Source of the DNA: Gemmatimonadaceae bacterium
GTDB lineage: Bacteria > Gemmatimonadota > Gemmatimonadetes > Gemmatimonadales > Gemmatimonadaceae
Direction: 5' to 3'
Assembly (NCBI GenBank): GCA_036496605.1
Contig: DASXKV010000033.1
Location: forward strand, 124,001 to 188,000
DNA length: 64,000 nt
Shown here: positions 46,259 to 55,221 of the stretch, piece after piece
Numbering within the stretch: position 1 is the stretch's first letter
Layout of the letters: each line of letters opens with the position of its first letter
Notes under the pieces: generated by a model
The model's database searches: none
What the model saw: the letters and a program-made list of their open reading frames with translations, nothing else
What the model was told of the DNA's origin: nothing
Translations under genes and position numbers: made by a program

Positions 46259-46915
46259 TCAAAGTTGCTCGTCTTCCTCGGCGCCGGCCTGCGACCGATC
46301 GAACGCGCGCCAGTCAGCGCGCCACTCGCAGCCACCTTCGCCGCGTGCCTCGCATCGCACGTGTTCTACGACGCCGATGCTGCCGATGAGGAGACGGAGC
46401 AGCTCGCGGAGACTCGATTCGTAGAACGCGCAGCCGACACTTCCGGGAGCCGTTCCCAATGTGATCGATCGGGGAACGTCGAGAAGAAGCGAGCTGCCCA
46501 CGCGCCGCAAGTTCCCGCTCAGATAGCGCGAAGAGATCCGCTTCGCCCGTCGAAGCGCGACCGGCCGAGCGACGAGGGTCGGCATCGCCCGCAAGAGCTG
46601 TCGCGAGAAGGTCGAAACCGTGAGATAGGCCTCCTTCGCGAGGATCCTTCCCGCGGCCCGGAACACCGCTTCCGCATCCGGACGACGCCCGATCAGCCGA
46701 GCTAGTGCGATAGCTTCATCCTGAGCCGTGCGCTGCCGGCGGCGAACCGCTTCGCTGTACCGGCGGATTTGCGAGTAGATCGTGTCGCTCAACCCGAGGC
46801 GCTTATTGCGAAGCTCGTCAACGTATTCGGCCTCCAGCCCGTCTGCAGGCGTATCGACGTTGCGGACGGCCTGGAGGAGACTGAGGGGGAGGAGCGCGTC
46901 AACAGTGGCGAGCAT
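46259..46915 (-). CDS. V4R-like domain protein, unknown function
   Basis: A 218-residue soluble protein. The last third (SVGCAFYESSLRELLRLL, then HVRCEARGEGGCEWRADW) resembles the end of V4R/heme-NO-binding-associated domains, which close with a C-x-x-x-G-x-x-x-C-x-W/F pattern and bind small molecules. The N-terminal half is helical and not recognised. It is just upstream of the M24 gene on the same strand. The V4R call is a pattern match by eye and needs profile comparison. Confidence 0.55.
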   Translation of the reverse strand: MLATVDALLPLSLLQAVRNVDTPADGLEAEYVDELRNKRLGLSDTIYSQIRRYSEAVRRRQRTAQDEAIALARLIGRRPDAEAVFRAAGRILAKEAYLTVSTFSRQLLRAMPTLVARPVALRRAKRISSRYLSGNLRRVGSSLLLDVPRSITLGTAPGSVGCAFYESSLRELLRLLIGSIGVVEHVRCEARGEGGCEWRADWRAFDRSQAGAEEDEQL

Positions 46916-47001
46916 TGCGATGCTTCAAGAGCGCCTTGCGAAATTCGGAGGTGGGAGTGCCAAGCTAATGCGCCAACGGGGCCGCTGGTAGGGCGTCGGC
47001 C

Positions 47002-47796
47002 GTGAGCGTCCTCGCACGACTAGCTATCGCGACGCTGATCGCTCTCTCGATCGCGCTGCTCGCACGGCGCGCTCGGGCACTCAGCCCCGATGGTGCCGTC
47101 GCGGCAACAATCGTCGGCATGCTCGCATTGCTCGCCGGATGGAAATGGGCTGCGGTGCTCATTCTCTACTTCGGTACGTCGAGTGCGTTGTCTCGATTCG
47201 GCGCGGATCGAAAAAGCGTCCGAACCACGAGCGTCATCGAGAAAGGCGGGGAGCGCGACGCGATGCAGGTGCTCGCGAACGGCGCCGTGTTCGCGATTGC
47301 CGCCGCACTAGCCGTCCTCGTTCCCGAGCATGCGACGCATTGGGTCGCCGTCGGCATCGGCGCATTGGCAGCATCCGCGAGCGATACGTGGGCAACCGAG
47401 ATCGGAACGCTCGTCGGTGGCTCTCCGCGCTCGATCCTGAGCTTTGCGCAAGTAGCAACTGGAATGTCTGGCGGCGTTACTGTCGCTGGCAGCATCGCCG
47501 CGCTCGCTGGTGCTGCGTTCGTCGCCCTCGCTGCGTCGGCGCTCGCATGGCCGACGCGTGTTGCCGTGGCTGCGTTCGTCGCCGGAGTTGTCGGTTCGAC
47601 GCTCGATTCCCTGCTGGGCGCCACGCTTCAGCTGCGACGCCGATGTGATCGCTGCGACTGCGCGACCGAACGAGACATGCACGACTGTGGGACGACGACG
47701 CGATTTGTCGGCGGCGTTCGATGGCTCGACAATGACGTTGTGAATCTCGTCTGCAGCGCGGTGGGCGGGTTGATGGCGCTTGCAATCACCGGGTAG
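47002..47796 (+). CDS. DUF92 (TMEM19-like) membrane protein
   Basis: A 264-residue protein with six to seven helices. Family marks are LSPDGAVAATIVGML near residue 27, SDTWATEIGTLVGGSPRSIL near residue 130, GTDGGVT-like GMSGGVTVAG, and DNDVVNLVCSAVGG at the end. DUF92 proteins are related by fold and motif to CDP-archaeol/phytol-phosphate kinases such as VTE6, so a role in isoprenoid-alcohol phosphate metabolism is possible. It ends ten bases before the next gene, so it may belong to the cassette that follows. Confidence 0.82.
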   Translation: MSVLARLAIATLIALSIALLARRARALSPDGAVAATIVGMLALLAGWKWAAVLILYFGTSSALSRFGADRKSVRTTSVIEKGGERDAMQVLANGAVFAIAAALAVLVPEHATHWVAVGIGALAASASDTWATEIGTLVGGSPRSILSFAQVATGMSGGVTVAGSIAALAGAAFVALAASALAWPTRVAVAAFVAGVVGSTLDSLLGATLQLRRRCDRCDCATERDMHDCGTTTRFVGGVRWLDNDVVNLVCSAVGGLMALAITG

Positions 47797-47805
47797 AGTT
47801 CGGAC

Positions 47806-49089
47806 ATGACCGCCGTGGGAGTGCGGAGGCAGGGGGGAATCCACCCTGACGTCGTGATCGTCGGAGGCGGACCCGCGGGCAGTTCGCTCGCCGTGTCCCT
47901 GGCTCGTCGCGGTGCGCACGTGCTCATACTGGACCGCGCGCGCTTTCCGCGGCCGAAGCCATGTGCGGAGTATCTGAGTCCACAGGCGTCGCGCGTATTG
48001 CATTCAATGAGCGTGCTCGAGGACGTCGAACAGTCCGGCGCCGCGCAACTGGCCGGCATGGTGGTTCGCGCGCCGAACGGAACGCGCGTCGTCGGGGAGT
48101 TCGCGGGGTGCACGGTCAAGGGATTTCGCGATCGCGGTCTCTCCGTGCGACGCGAAGTCCTCGACGCGATTTTACTGCGCGCCGCGCAACGTGCCGGCGC
48201 CGAAATACGCGAGTCGACTCATGTCGTGGATGTGATTCGCGGCGCCGATGCCCGTGTGAGAGGCGTGCGGACCGCCGACGGAACCGACGTCGTCGCCGAT
48301 GTCGTCGTCGGTGCGGACGGGCTGCGATCGGTCGTCGCTCGCCGGCTCGGTCTCGCGCGCTCGGCACGCTGGCCGCGGCGCTACGCGCTCGTCACGCACT
48401 ATAGCGGGGTTGGCGAGATCGGCGAATGCGGCGAAATGCACGTCGAACCGGGTGGCTTCGTCGGCATTGCCGACGTCGGTGGCGGCCTAACGACTGTCGC
48501 ACTGGTCGTTCCGAGTCGCCGCGCCAAGGAATTTGCGGGGGGACGTGAGGCATTTCTCGAGCGCTGGCTTGCCGAGCGACCCCAACTCTCGGCGCGATTT
48601 TCGGGGGCGACGCGCGTGTCGCCCGTGGTTGCCACCGGTCCGTTTGCTTCCCGCGCCAGGCGCGCCTGGTCACCAGGTGTGGCGCTGGTCGGAGACGCTG
48701 CCGACTTCTTCGATCCATTCACAGGCGAGGGCATCTACGCGGCGCTGCGAGGCGGCGAGATGCTCGCGCCATTCGTGGTCGACGCGTTAGGTGTCAGCTC
48801 TGCTCGTCACGCGGACGCGCAGTTGGCAGCATACGATCGCCTGCGGCGCCGCGAGTTCGGGGGCAAATGGATCGTCGAATGGATCATTGGCGCCGTCGTC
48901 GCGTCGCCGCGTTTGATGAACCGCGCTGCCCGCGTGCTCGCGGCGCGAAAGGACATGGCCGACCTCCTCGTTGGAGTCACTGGTGATTTCGTCCCCGCGA
49001 GCGCGGTCTTGAACCTCCGGTATATACTCTCACTCTTCGTCTTGCCGCTCTCACGCTCCGCGCGCAACGCTCCACGCTCCACGCGATGA
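47806..49089 (+). CDS. FAD-dependent oxidoreductase (geranylgeranyl reductase/halogenase-like)
   Basis: A 427-residue flavoprotein. The FAD motif is VIVGGGPAGSSLAVSLARRGAHVLILDRARFPRPKPCAEYLSP near residue 17, then VVGADGLRSVVARRLG and the second FAD motif VALVGDAADFFDPFTGEGIY near residue 290. The order is that of geranylgeranyl reductases and related flavin monooxygenases. It leads a run in which each next gene overlaps or closely follows, including a flavin reductase, so it may be a two-component monooxygenase or a double-bond reductase in a lipid or polyketide pathway. Confidence 0.87.
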   Translation: MTAVGVRRQGGIHPDVVIVGGGPAGSSLAVSLARRGAHVLILDRARFPRPKPCAEYLSPQASRVLHSMSVLEDVEQSGAAQLAGMVVRAPNGTRVVGEFAGCTVKGFRDRGLSVRREVLDAILLRAAQRAGAEIRESTHVVDVIRGADARVRGVRTADGTDVVADVVVGADGLRSVVARRLGLARSARWPRRYALVTHYSGVGEIGECGEMHVEPGGFVGIADVGGGLTTVALVVPSRRAKEFAGGREAFLERWLAERPQLSARFSGATRVSPVVATGPFASRARRAWSPGVALVGDAADFFDPFTGEGIYAALRGGEMLAPFVVDALGVSSARHADAQLAAYDRLRRREFGGKWIVEWIIGAVVASPRLMNRAARVLAARKDMADLLVGVTGDFVPASAVLNLRYILSLFVLPLSRSARNAPRSTR

Positions 49090-49559
49090 TCGACTCTGAC
49101 GGATTCCGCGCCGCACTCGGCCGCTTTTCCTGTGGAATAACGATCGTCACCGCGTGCGATTCGAAGGGTCGCGACCACGGCATGACGGTGAGCGCGTTCT
49201 GCTCGGTGAGTCTCGACCCATCACTCGTGCTCGTCTGCATCGGCCACGACGCGTCGATGCACGGCCTCATGATGCGCGTCGAGCACATCGCGATCAGCGT
49301 GCTCTCGTCCGCGCAGGAAGCGCTGTCGCGCCGCTTCGCGGATCCAGAGACGGACCGATTCGATGGCGTTGGATACACGCGCGGCGAGAACGGTGTTGCG
49401 CTCCTCGACGACGCGCTCGTGCATCTCGAGTGCAAGGTGATCGCGCGTCACGAAGCAGGCGATCACACGATCGTCGTTTGTTCGGTCGATCGCGCGGAAG
49501 CATTCGATGCACGCCCTCTGCTCTATTATCGCGGCGGGTACGCACAGCTCGAGCGATGA
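49086..49559 (+). CDS. flavin reductase family protein
   Basis: A 157-residue flavin-reductase-like protein: FRAALGRFSCGITIVTACDSKGRDHGMTVSAF near the N-terminus and SLDPSLVLVCIG, then LLYYRGGYAQLER at the end, as in the small reductase component of two-component flavin monooxygenases. It reduces FMN or FAD with NAD(P)H and hands it to a partner. It overlaps the FAD enzyme gene by four bases and the methyltransferase gene by four bases. Confidence 0.88.
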   Translation: MIDSDGFRAALGRFSCGITIVTACDSKGRDHGMTVSAFCSVSLDPSLVLVCIGHDASMHGLMMRVEHIAISVLSSAQEALSRRFADPETDRFDGVGYTRGENGVALLDDALVHLECKVIARHEAGDHTIVVCSVDRAEAFDARPLLYYRGGYAQLER

Positions 49560-50269
49560 GACTCACGACGCTCGAGATACTCGATGATCCCGCGATCGAC
49601 CCCGCGCTTCGCCAGCGGTCGCATCGGGACGTCGAACGCTCCAACGTGCTCCTTGGCGGGCGCCGCGCCGTTATGCTCGCGTTGCGTCCTTTGTTCGACG
49701 AGATGGCTCGGGCTCGTGGATCCACTCGTCAGACGCCAGGCGCGACCATGTTGGACATCGGAACCGGACTGGCCGACCTTCCATGGCGTGCGCGCGAGAT
49801 CGCTCGGCGTCGTGGCGTCGCGCTCAGCACCATTGCCCTGGACGGAGCTTTCAGCCTGATTGCCGCCGCACGCCATCGCGTGAACGCGACCGTCTGTGGG
49901 GACGCGCTCACACTCCCGTTCGCCGATCGGAGCGTCGATATCGTGCTCTGCTCACAGCTCCTGCACCATTTCGATGAGTCGCGCGGCGTGCAGCTCATCG
50001 CCGAATTGGACCGCGTGGCGCGCCGTCGCGTGGTCGTCAGCGACCTTCGGCGAAGCTGGCTCGCTGCCGCGGGCTTTACTGTCGCCGCCATCGCGTTGGG
50101 CTTTCATCCAATCACGCGGCACGATGGACGGCTTTCAGTATTGCGCGGCTTTACGGAAGGAGAACTGGGCGGTATGGTCGTGGCCGCAACCGGGATTCAG
50201 CCGGCCATTCGCCGGCGGCTCGGCTACCGGCTTACGGCGAGTTGGACGCCGTTGGCCATTCCAGCCTGA
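49556..50269 (+). CDS. class I SAM-dependent methyltransferase
   Basis: A 237-residue methyltransferase. The SAM-binding motif I is MLDIGTGLADLPWRA near residue 64; motif II contains STIALDGAF, and FADRSVDIVLCSQLLHHFDE is the later motif with the candidate catalytic region. It likely methylates a small molecule made by the surrounding genes. The ATG start overlaps the flavin reductase stop. Confidence 0.87.
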   Translation: MRLTTLEILDDPAIDPALRQRSHRDVERSNVLLGGRRAVMLALRPLFDEMARARGSTRQTPGATMLDIGTGLADLPWRAREIARRRGVALSTIALDGAFSLIAAARHRVNATVCGDALTLPFADRSVDIVLCSQLLHHFDESRGVQLIAELDRVARRRVVVSDLRRSWLAAAGFTVAAIALGFHPITRHDGRLSVLRGFTEGELGGMVVAATGIQPAIRRRLGYRLTASWTPLAIPA

Positions 50270-50274
50270 CGAGG

Positions 50275-50823
50275 ATGACAGATTCAACCAGCACGAGGGG
50301 CGAGCCGTTTGTTCTCCGCTCGCCGGCAAAGAACGCCAGGATGCACACGGTCGACGAGCGATTCGTCCGTTCGCGACTCGCGACGATCTTCCAGCTGGCG
50401 CTCGAGGTCGAGCGGTGGCCGGATCTGCTGCCGCACTACCGCTATGTCCGCTTCCGCGAACGAACGCGCGACGACGGAGGAGTCGTGGAGATGGCGGCGA
50501 ATCGACCCTTCGGTCCCTTGAACTGGCCCACAAGGTGGGTGTCACAGATGTCAGTGCACCGCCGAGGAACCAAGGGAAGCGAGGAGCCGCGCATTCGATT
50601 CCGGCATATCGACGGGATCACTGCCGGAATGGACGTCGAGTGGAGCTTTCATCCCGATAAGGGCGGTACGCGCGTGCGCATCGTGCATGCGTGGAACGGG
50701 CCTCCGTGGCCCGTGGTTGGTGGTATGGCGGCGGCGAACGTCATCGGACCCGTGTTCGTGCACGGGATTGCGAGTCGCACACTGGAAGGGTTGGCGAAGG
50801 TTGCGGAACAGGAGCCGATCTAG
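50275..50823 (+). CDS. SRPBCC (START/Bet v1-like) family protein
   Basis: A 182-residue protein of the hydrophobic-pocket SRPBCC fold. RSRLATIFQLALEVERWPDLLPHYRYVR is the characteristic opening after the first strand, and HAWNGPPWPVVGG and the last helix GIASRTLEGLAKVAE follow. In polyketide clusters such proteins act as aromatase/cyclases; elsewhere they bind lipids. Given the ketosynthase next door, cyclisation or binding of a polyketide-like chain is a plausible inference. Start options are ATG 50242, 50275 and 50341; none has an ideal ribosome site. Confidence 0.72.
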   Translation: MTDSTSTRGEPFVLRSPAKNARMHTVDERFVRSRLATIFQLALEVERWPDLLPHYRYVRFRERTRDDGGVVEMAANRPFGPLNWPTRWVSQMSVHRRGTKGSEEPRIRFRHIDGITAGMDVEWSFHPDKGGTRVRIVHAWNGPPWPVVGGMAAANVIGPVFVHGIASRTLEGLAKVAEQEPI

Positions 50824-50857
50824 CGGCTCGTTAGCCTCTCTTACTTTCGAGGTATTT

Positions 50858-52108
50858 GTGTCTTCTGCAGCAACGCGTCGCGTCGCGGTCACGGGGATCG
50901 GTATCGTCAGCCCGATCGGCATCGCGCGTGAAGGACTGTGGCAGGGTCTCTTGCAAGGGCGGTCGGCGGTGCGAACGGTCACGCGGTTCGATCCCGCAAT
51001 GTTCCGCAGCCGCAACGCCGCGGAGATCAACGATTTTCACCCGACGGATTTTCTGGACCAGAAGCGATCGAAGCGGCTCGAGCGCTTTGGCCATTTCGCG
51101 GTGGCGTCAGCCCGTCTCGCGCTCGACGACAGCGGCATCGATCTCGCCCGCGAAGATCGCGAACGCATCGGTTCGATGATGGGGAGTGCGCTTGGCGGCG
51201 TCACCTACGCCGAGTCGCAGATGCACGTCTTCATGGAGAAGGGGCTCAAGGCACTCGATCCTGCGCTCGCGCTGATGGTGTTTGGCGGCGCGGCAAGCTG
51301 CAACATCGCCATCGAGTTCGGTCTGCAGGGACCGAACAGCACGAATGCGATGAGCTGCGCGTCGGGTACGATCGCGATTGGCGACGGATTCCGTGAAATT
51401 CGCGACGGGTACGCGGACGTGATGCTGTGCGGCGCCTCGGAGGCGCCATTGGCGCCGCTGACCTTCGGCGCCTTCGCGATCATTCGCGCGATGTCGACGC
51501 GCAACGACGAGCCGCATCGCGCTTCACGGCCCTTCGATCGCGATCGCGACGGTTTCGTGATGGGTGAAGGCGGCGCCGTGCTCGTGCTCGAGGAGTACGA
51601 GCGCGCCCAGGCGCGTGGCGCGCACGTCTACGCCGAAGTCGTTGGTTATGGAAATTCTAATGACGCGCACCATATGACCGCGCCGCGTCCGGACGGGTCC
51701 CAGGCCGCGCGCTCGATGCGACGCGCGCTCGACGACGGTCATGTCGTCCCGACGGATGTGGCGTACGTGAACGCCCACGGCAGCTCGACGCCCCTGAACG
51801 ATTCGACGGAGACACTCGCGCTGAAGCAGGTGTTCGGCGACCATGCGCGCCAGCTGCAGGTGAGCAGCACCAAGGGCTACTACGGTCACGCGCTCGGCGC
51901 CTCCGGCGCTTTCGAAGCAGCGATCTGCGCGCTCGCGCTCGAGCGGCGCTGGTTGCCGCCGACGGTCAACCTCGATTGCCCCGACCAGAATTGCGATCTC
52001 GACTACATACCCAAAGCCGGTCGGCACCAGGAAGTTGAGTACGCGCTCAGCAACTCCTTCGGCTTCGGCGGAATCAACGCAGCGCTGGTGTTTCGACGCG
52101 CGGACTAG
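50858..52108 (+). CDS. beta-ketoacyl-ACP synthase, KAS II (FabF) type
   Basis: A 416-residue ketosynthase. The active-site Cys 167 is in AMSCASGTIA, the two His residues are His 307 (NAHGSSTPLND) and His 344 (YYGHALGASG), and Lys 339 precedes the second. All catalytic residues are intact, so it should elongate acyl chains by decarboxylative condensation with malonyl-ACP. The GTG start at 50858 has GAGG at proper distance. No acyl carrier protein or FabG is adjacent, which argues that this copy serves the 47806-52108 cassette and not general fatty-acid synthesis. Confidence 0.9.
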   Translation: MSSAATRRVAVTGIGIVSPIGIAREGLWQGLLQGRSAVRTVTRFDPAMFRSRNAAEINDFHPTDFLDQKRSKRLERFGHFAVASARLALDDSGIDLAREDRERIGSMMGSALGGVTYAESQMHVFMEKGLKALDPALALMVFGGAASCNIAIEFGLQGPNSTNAMSCASGTIAIGDGFREIRDGYADVMLCGASEAPLAPLTFGAFAIIRAMSTRNDEPHRASRPFDRDRDGFVMGEGGAVLVLEEYERAQARGAHVYAEVVGYGNSNDAHHMTAPRPDGSQAARSMRRALDDGHVVPTDVAYVNAHGSSTPLNDSTETLALKQVFGDHARQLQVSSTKGYYGHALGASGAFEAAICALALERRWLPPTVNLDCPDQNCDLDYIPKAGRHQEVEYALSNSFGFGGINAALVFRRAD

Positions 52109-52137
52109 TGTCATCCTGAGCCAGCCGAAGGATGACA
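52109..52137. repeat. REP-like inverted repeat TGTCATCCT...AGGATGACA
   Basis: Nine-base perfect arms (52109-52117 and 52129-52137) flank GAGCCAGCCGA, directly after the ketosynthase stop. Half forms occur at 38656-38678, near 37328-37336 and near 50270-50280. It could fold as a terminator-like hairpin in transcripts. I know similar TCATCCTGAG...GAAGGATGA elements from other soil-bacterial genomes. Confidence 0.65.
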
Positions 52138-52207
52138 AGAGCGCCTTTGTCGTCCAGATTAACTGCGTCTGCCGTTTTGAGCGGTTTACCCGGCCTTGGA
52201 GCCCCGC

Positions 52208-52918
52208 ATGCGTGACTCGTACCGCCATTTCGTCGCGGAGTTTGTCGGCACATTCGCACTCGTATTCATCGGCGGCGGCGCGATCATGGCCGCGGACCTC
52301 ACTCACAATCCCGCTGGCATTACCCAGATCGCACTCGCGCACGGCCTTATCCTCGCGCTGATGGTCACGGCGACGATGCGCGTCTCCGGACATCTCAACC
52401 CCGCAGTCACGCTCGGTTTCGTCGTCACCAAGCGGATCGAGCCGGTCATGGCCTTCGTCTACCTCATCGCGCAGATCCTCGCCGGCGTCCTTGCCGCGTA
52501 CGCGCTCCGTGGACTGTTCCCCGCTGCGGTCGCCACGAGCACGCGCCTTGGCGGTCAATCGGTCGCAATCGACGTGTCGACGCTCCAGGCAATCGTGCTC
52601 GAGTTCATCGCCACGTTCTTCCTCGTCTTCGTCGTCTTCGGGACGGCTGTCGATCCGAAGGCGCCGAAAGTCGGCGGCTTCGCGATCGGGCTCACCGTGG
52701 CGGCGGACATTCTCGCCATCGGCCCACTCACCGGCGGGTCGATGAATCCGGCGCGCTCGTTCGGCCCCGCGGTCGCAAGCGGTATCTTCGAGGGGCAGGC
52801 CGTCTATTGGATAGGGCCCATTCTCGGCGGCATCGCCGCCGCGCTGGTGTACGAAGCGCTCTTCATTCCGCACGGTACCGAACCGGTCGATCATGGCCCG
52901 GTCCGGCCCGTTGCCTAA
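52208..52918 (+). CDS. aquaporin / MIP family channel
   Basis: A 236-residue channel with six helices and both NPA boxes: SGHLNPAVTLG near residue 64 and GGSMNPARSFGPAV near residue 180. The Arg of the selectivity filter (NPARS) and a His in helix 5's equivalent region are as in water-selective AqpZ-type channels, but glycerol passage is not excluded. ATG 52208 is chosen because GGAG lies seven bases before it. The next gene starts 18 bases after its stop. Confidence 0.9.
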   Translation: MRDSYRHFVAEFVGTFALVFIGGGAIMAADLTHNPAGITQIALAHGLILALMVTATMRVSGHLNPAVTLGFVVTKRIEPVMAFVYLIAQILAGVLAAYALRGLFPAAVATSTRLGGQSVAIDVSTLQAIVLEFIATFFLVFVVFGTAVDPKAPKVGGFAIGLTVAADILAIGPLTGGSMNPARSFGPAVASGIFEGQAVYWIGPILGGIAAALVYEALFIPHGTEPVDHGPVRPVA

Positions 52919-52936
52919 CGCTTCACTGCGCTGGAG

Positions 52937-53572
52937 ATGTCGCCGCCACCGCCGGAGCAGCACCCGATCGTCTCGCTCAGCGACGAGCGTGACCGTGTCA
53001 TTCAACAGCTCTCGGAGCACTTCGCGAACGATCGACTCTCGCTCGACGAGATGGAGTCGCGCATGGAGCTCGCCTACAAGGCCGCGACGATTGCCGACCT
53101 GCAGCGCCTAACGGCCGACCTGCCGAACAACGCGTCCACGTCGGTTCCGGCGCCGCTCGCGGCGGAAGAGTCGACGGCGATCGCTCCCGATCGCGAGCGC
53201 GTGTTCTCGGTGATGAGCGAGACCCGTCGGGCCGGTCCCTGGATCGTCCCGCAGCGGCTCGATCTGTTGGCGATGATGTCGGATACCACCATCGATCTCA
53301 CCCAGGCCACGCTGCCGACGGGGATCATCGACATCCACGTGCGCTCGATCATGGCCGCGGTGAAGATCGTGGTGCCACCCGGCATTCAGGTCGTAAGCCG
53401 GGTCGGCTCGCTGATGAGTAGCGTCCATGGTGGGGGAGAGCCTAGCGAGGGAAGCGAGGCGTGGAAAGCCGGAACGGTTGTCCGGCTCACTGGCTGGGCG
53501 CTGATGGCCGAAGTGCAGACGAAGGTCCGGCGTCGCGAGCGCCGCACCGGCGATACGACGACGGACGAATAG
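52937..53572 (+). CDS. DUF1707/LiaF-like domain protein
   Basis: A 211-residue soluble protein with two recognisable parts: a DUF1707 helix pair (SDERDRVIQQLSEHFANDRLSLDEMESRMELAYKA, about 15-50), then a beta-helix-like LiaF domain (VFSVMSETRRAGPWIVPQRLDLLAMMSDTTIDL, then IIDIHVRSIMAAVKIVVPPG). LiaF-type domains sense envelope stress in Gram-positive bacteria; here a regulatory or adaptor role at the membrane is inferred. No membrane helix is present. Confidence 0.8.
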   Translation: MSPPPPEQHPIVSLSDERDRVIQQLSEHFANDRLSLDEMESRMELAYKAATIADLQRLTADLPNNASTSVPAPLAAEESTAIAPDRERVFSVMSETRRAGPWIVPQRLDLLAMMSDTTIDLTQATLPTGIIDIHVRSIMAAVKIVVPPGIQVVSRVGSLMSSVHGGGEPSEGSEAWKAGTVVRLTGWALMAEVQTKVRRRERRTGDTTTDE

Positions 53573-53608
53573 AGGCAGTCGCCCTACCCTTTGTCGCCCT
53601 CGGCCGCG

Positions 53609-54151
53609 TCAGGGGCCGAACGCCATGTACGACTCGTCGTAGCGCTTGATGCCGTCGATGATCGCATCCATCGCTTTCAGGCTCTTCTCCCATCCCACGA
53701 TCTGCACGCGCTTCCCCTCGAGATCCTTGTAGCGCTGAAAGAAATGCTCCACCTCCTTCAGCACATGCTGCGGCGCGTCGGCGATATCGAACCACTCCTG
53801 ATGATACGGGTCGTGGAGCGGCACGGCGAGGATCTTGTCGTCCGGTTCACCACGATCCAGCATCCGCAGCACGCCTAACGGGCGCACATCGATCAGGCAA
53901 CCCGGAAACGTCTCCTCGGTGACGAGTACGACCACGTCACACGGATCCCCGTCTTCGGCCAACGTCCGCGGTATAAAGCCGTAGTCGCCTGGATAGTGCA
54001 TCGAGGAATACAGCACCCGGTCCAACTTCATGAGACCGGTCTCTTTGTCGAGCTCGTACTTGTTGCGGCTGCCGGAGGGAATCTCGACGACAGCCGTGAC
54101 CTCCTCGGGCGGACGACGCCCCGGAGAGAGGTCTTTCCAGAGATGAAGCAT
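53609..54151 (-). CDS. ppa: inorganic pyrophosphatase
   Basis: A 180-residue soluble family I pyrophosphatase. The signature with metal-binding Asp residues is EDGDPCDVVVLV (residues 66-77), and MHYPGDYGFIP and the Lys/Tyr of the active site (SGSRNKYELD) are present. It hydrolyses pyrophosphate and pulls biosynthetic reactions forward. It lies six bases downstream of the aldo/keto reductase gene, at the end of the tetrapyrrole run. Confidence 0.95.
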   Translation of the reverse strand: MLHLWKDLSPGRRPPEEVTAVVEIPSGSRNKYELDKETGLMKLDRVLYSSMHYPGDYGFIPRTLAEDGDPCDVVVLVTEETFPGCLIDVRPLGVLRMLDRGEPDDKILAVPLHDPYHQEWFDIADAPQHVLKEVEHFFQRYKDLEGKRVQIVGWEKSLKAMDAIIDGIKRYDESYMAFGP

Positions 54152-54157
54152 GAGGCG

Positions 54158-55210
54158 CTAGGCGGTATGCCCCGCGCTCACCGCACTGCGCTCCATCGTG
54201 CCCTTGTAGACCATCGGCTCTTCGACGACGCCGAAGTTGTCGGCCGCGAGCTGCGCCACGTGCTCCATCTCGTCGATCGTTAGGTCCGGTTGGTCGCTTG
54301 CCGAGGCAAACTCGTCGAGCTGCGCGTCGTCATAGATGTTCGGCAGCGTCGTGACGACGAGCGGCTCGGCGAGGAGCCACCTGAGCGCGGCCTGTCCAAG
54401 CGTCATCCGCGCCGTGAGGAAGTCGAGCGTCCGGACCTTCTTGATTCCATTGATCAGCCAGGAGCGCGGCCGGTGACGACGATGATCGTTAGGCGGGAAG
54501 ACCGTGTCCTCGGTGTATTTTCCTTCCAGCATGCCCGATGCATGCGTCACTCGAATATTGAAGCAGCAGGTCGGTGCGTTCTCGCGCGCCGCGGCGAGCA
54601 TTGCGCTTCCTGGATGTTGTTCCAACACATTCCAGATCATCTGAATCGTGTCGATGTCCCGCTCGCGCTCCATGAGCTCGACGGCTTCGTACAGCCAGCC
54701 GATCGCAGGACCGAACGCCGCGCCCCACGCACGAAGCTTCCCCTCCTTCTTGAGCGCGCGCAACGTGTCCCACAGCTCGGGCTGGCGCACCTGCTCCATC
54801 TTGACGTTATGAATTTGCAAAACGTCGATGTAGTCGGTGTCGAGCCGCTCGAGGCACTGATCGACGGCAAACCGGATGTACGTGGGATCCGTGCGCATTG
54901 GCAGCTCGCTCTGCCCGCGTCGCGCAAGCTGCGCCGCTTCGTCGTAGATGTCGTAACCGACCTTGGTGCCGATCACCACGTCGCCGCGCCGTCGCTTGAA
55001 TGCCGTCGCGAGCTGTCGCTCGGCCCGGCCGTTGCCGTACGTATCCGCGGCGTCGAAGAAGGTCACGCCGTGCTCGTCGTGCGCCCGTCGCAACATCTCC
55101 ACCGCCTCGTCGTCGGTGCGCTCGCCCCACCAGCCGGTGGACAGCGTCCACGTGCCGAAGCCGACTTCGGATACGATGACGCCGGCGCCTGGAAATTTTC
55201 TGTATCTCAT
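54158..55210 (-). CDS. aldo/keto reductase
   Basis: A 350-residue NADPH-dependent oxidoreductase with the (beta/alpha)8 fold. The catalytic tetrad is visible: Asp and Tyr in FFDAADTYGNGRAE near residue 51, Lys in VVIGTKVGYD, and His in VLQIHNVKM. The C-terminal region binds the cofactor. The start at 55210 is preferred because MRYRKFPGAGVIVSEVGFGTW is the family beginning; an upstream open frame is shadow. Substrate unknown. It follows hemB by 11 bases. Confidence 0.92.
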   Translation of the reverse strand: MRYRKFPGAGVIVSEVGFGTWTLSTGWWGERTDDEAVEMLRRAHDEHGVTFFDAADTYGNGRAERQLATAFKRRRGDVVIGTKVGYDIYDEAAQLARRGQSELPMRTDPTYIRFAVDQCLERLDTDYIDVLQIHNVKMEQVRQPELWDTLRALKKEGKLRAWGAAFGPAIGWLYEAVELMERERDIDTIQMIWNVLEQHPGSAMLAAARENAPTCCFNIRVTHASGMLEGKYTEDTVFPPNDHRRHRPRSWLINGIKKVRTLDFLTARMTLGQAALRWLLAEPLVVTTLPNIYDDAQLDEFASASDQPDLTIDEMEHVAQLAADNFGVVEEPMVYKGTMERSAVSAGHTA

Positions 55211-55221
55211 CGCTCTCAAAG

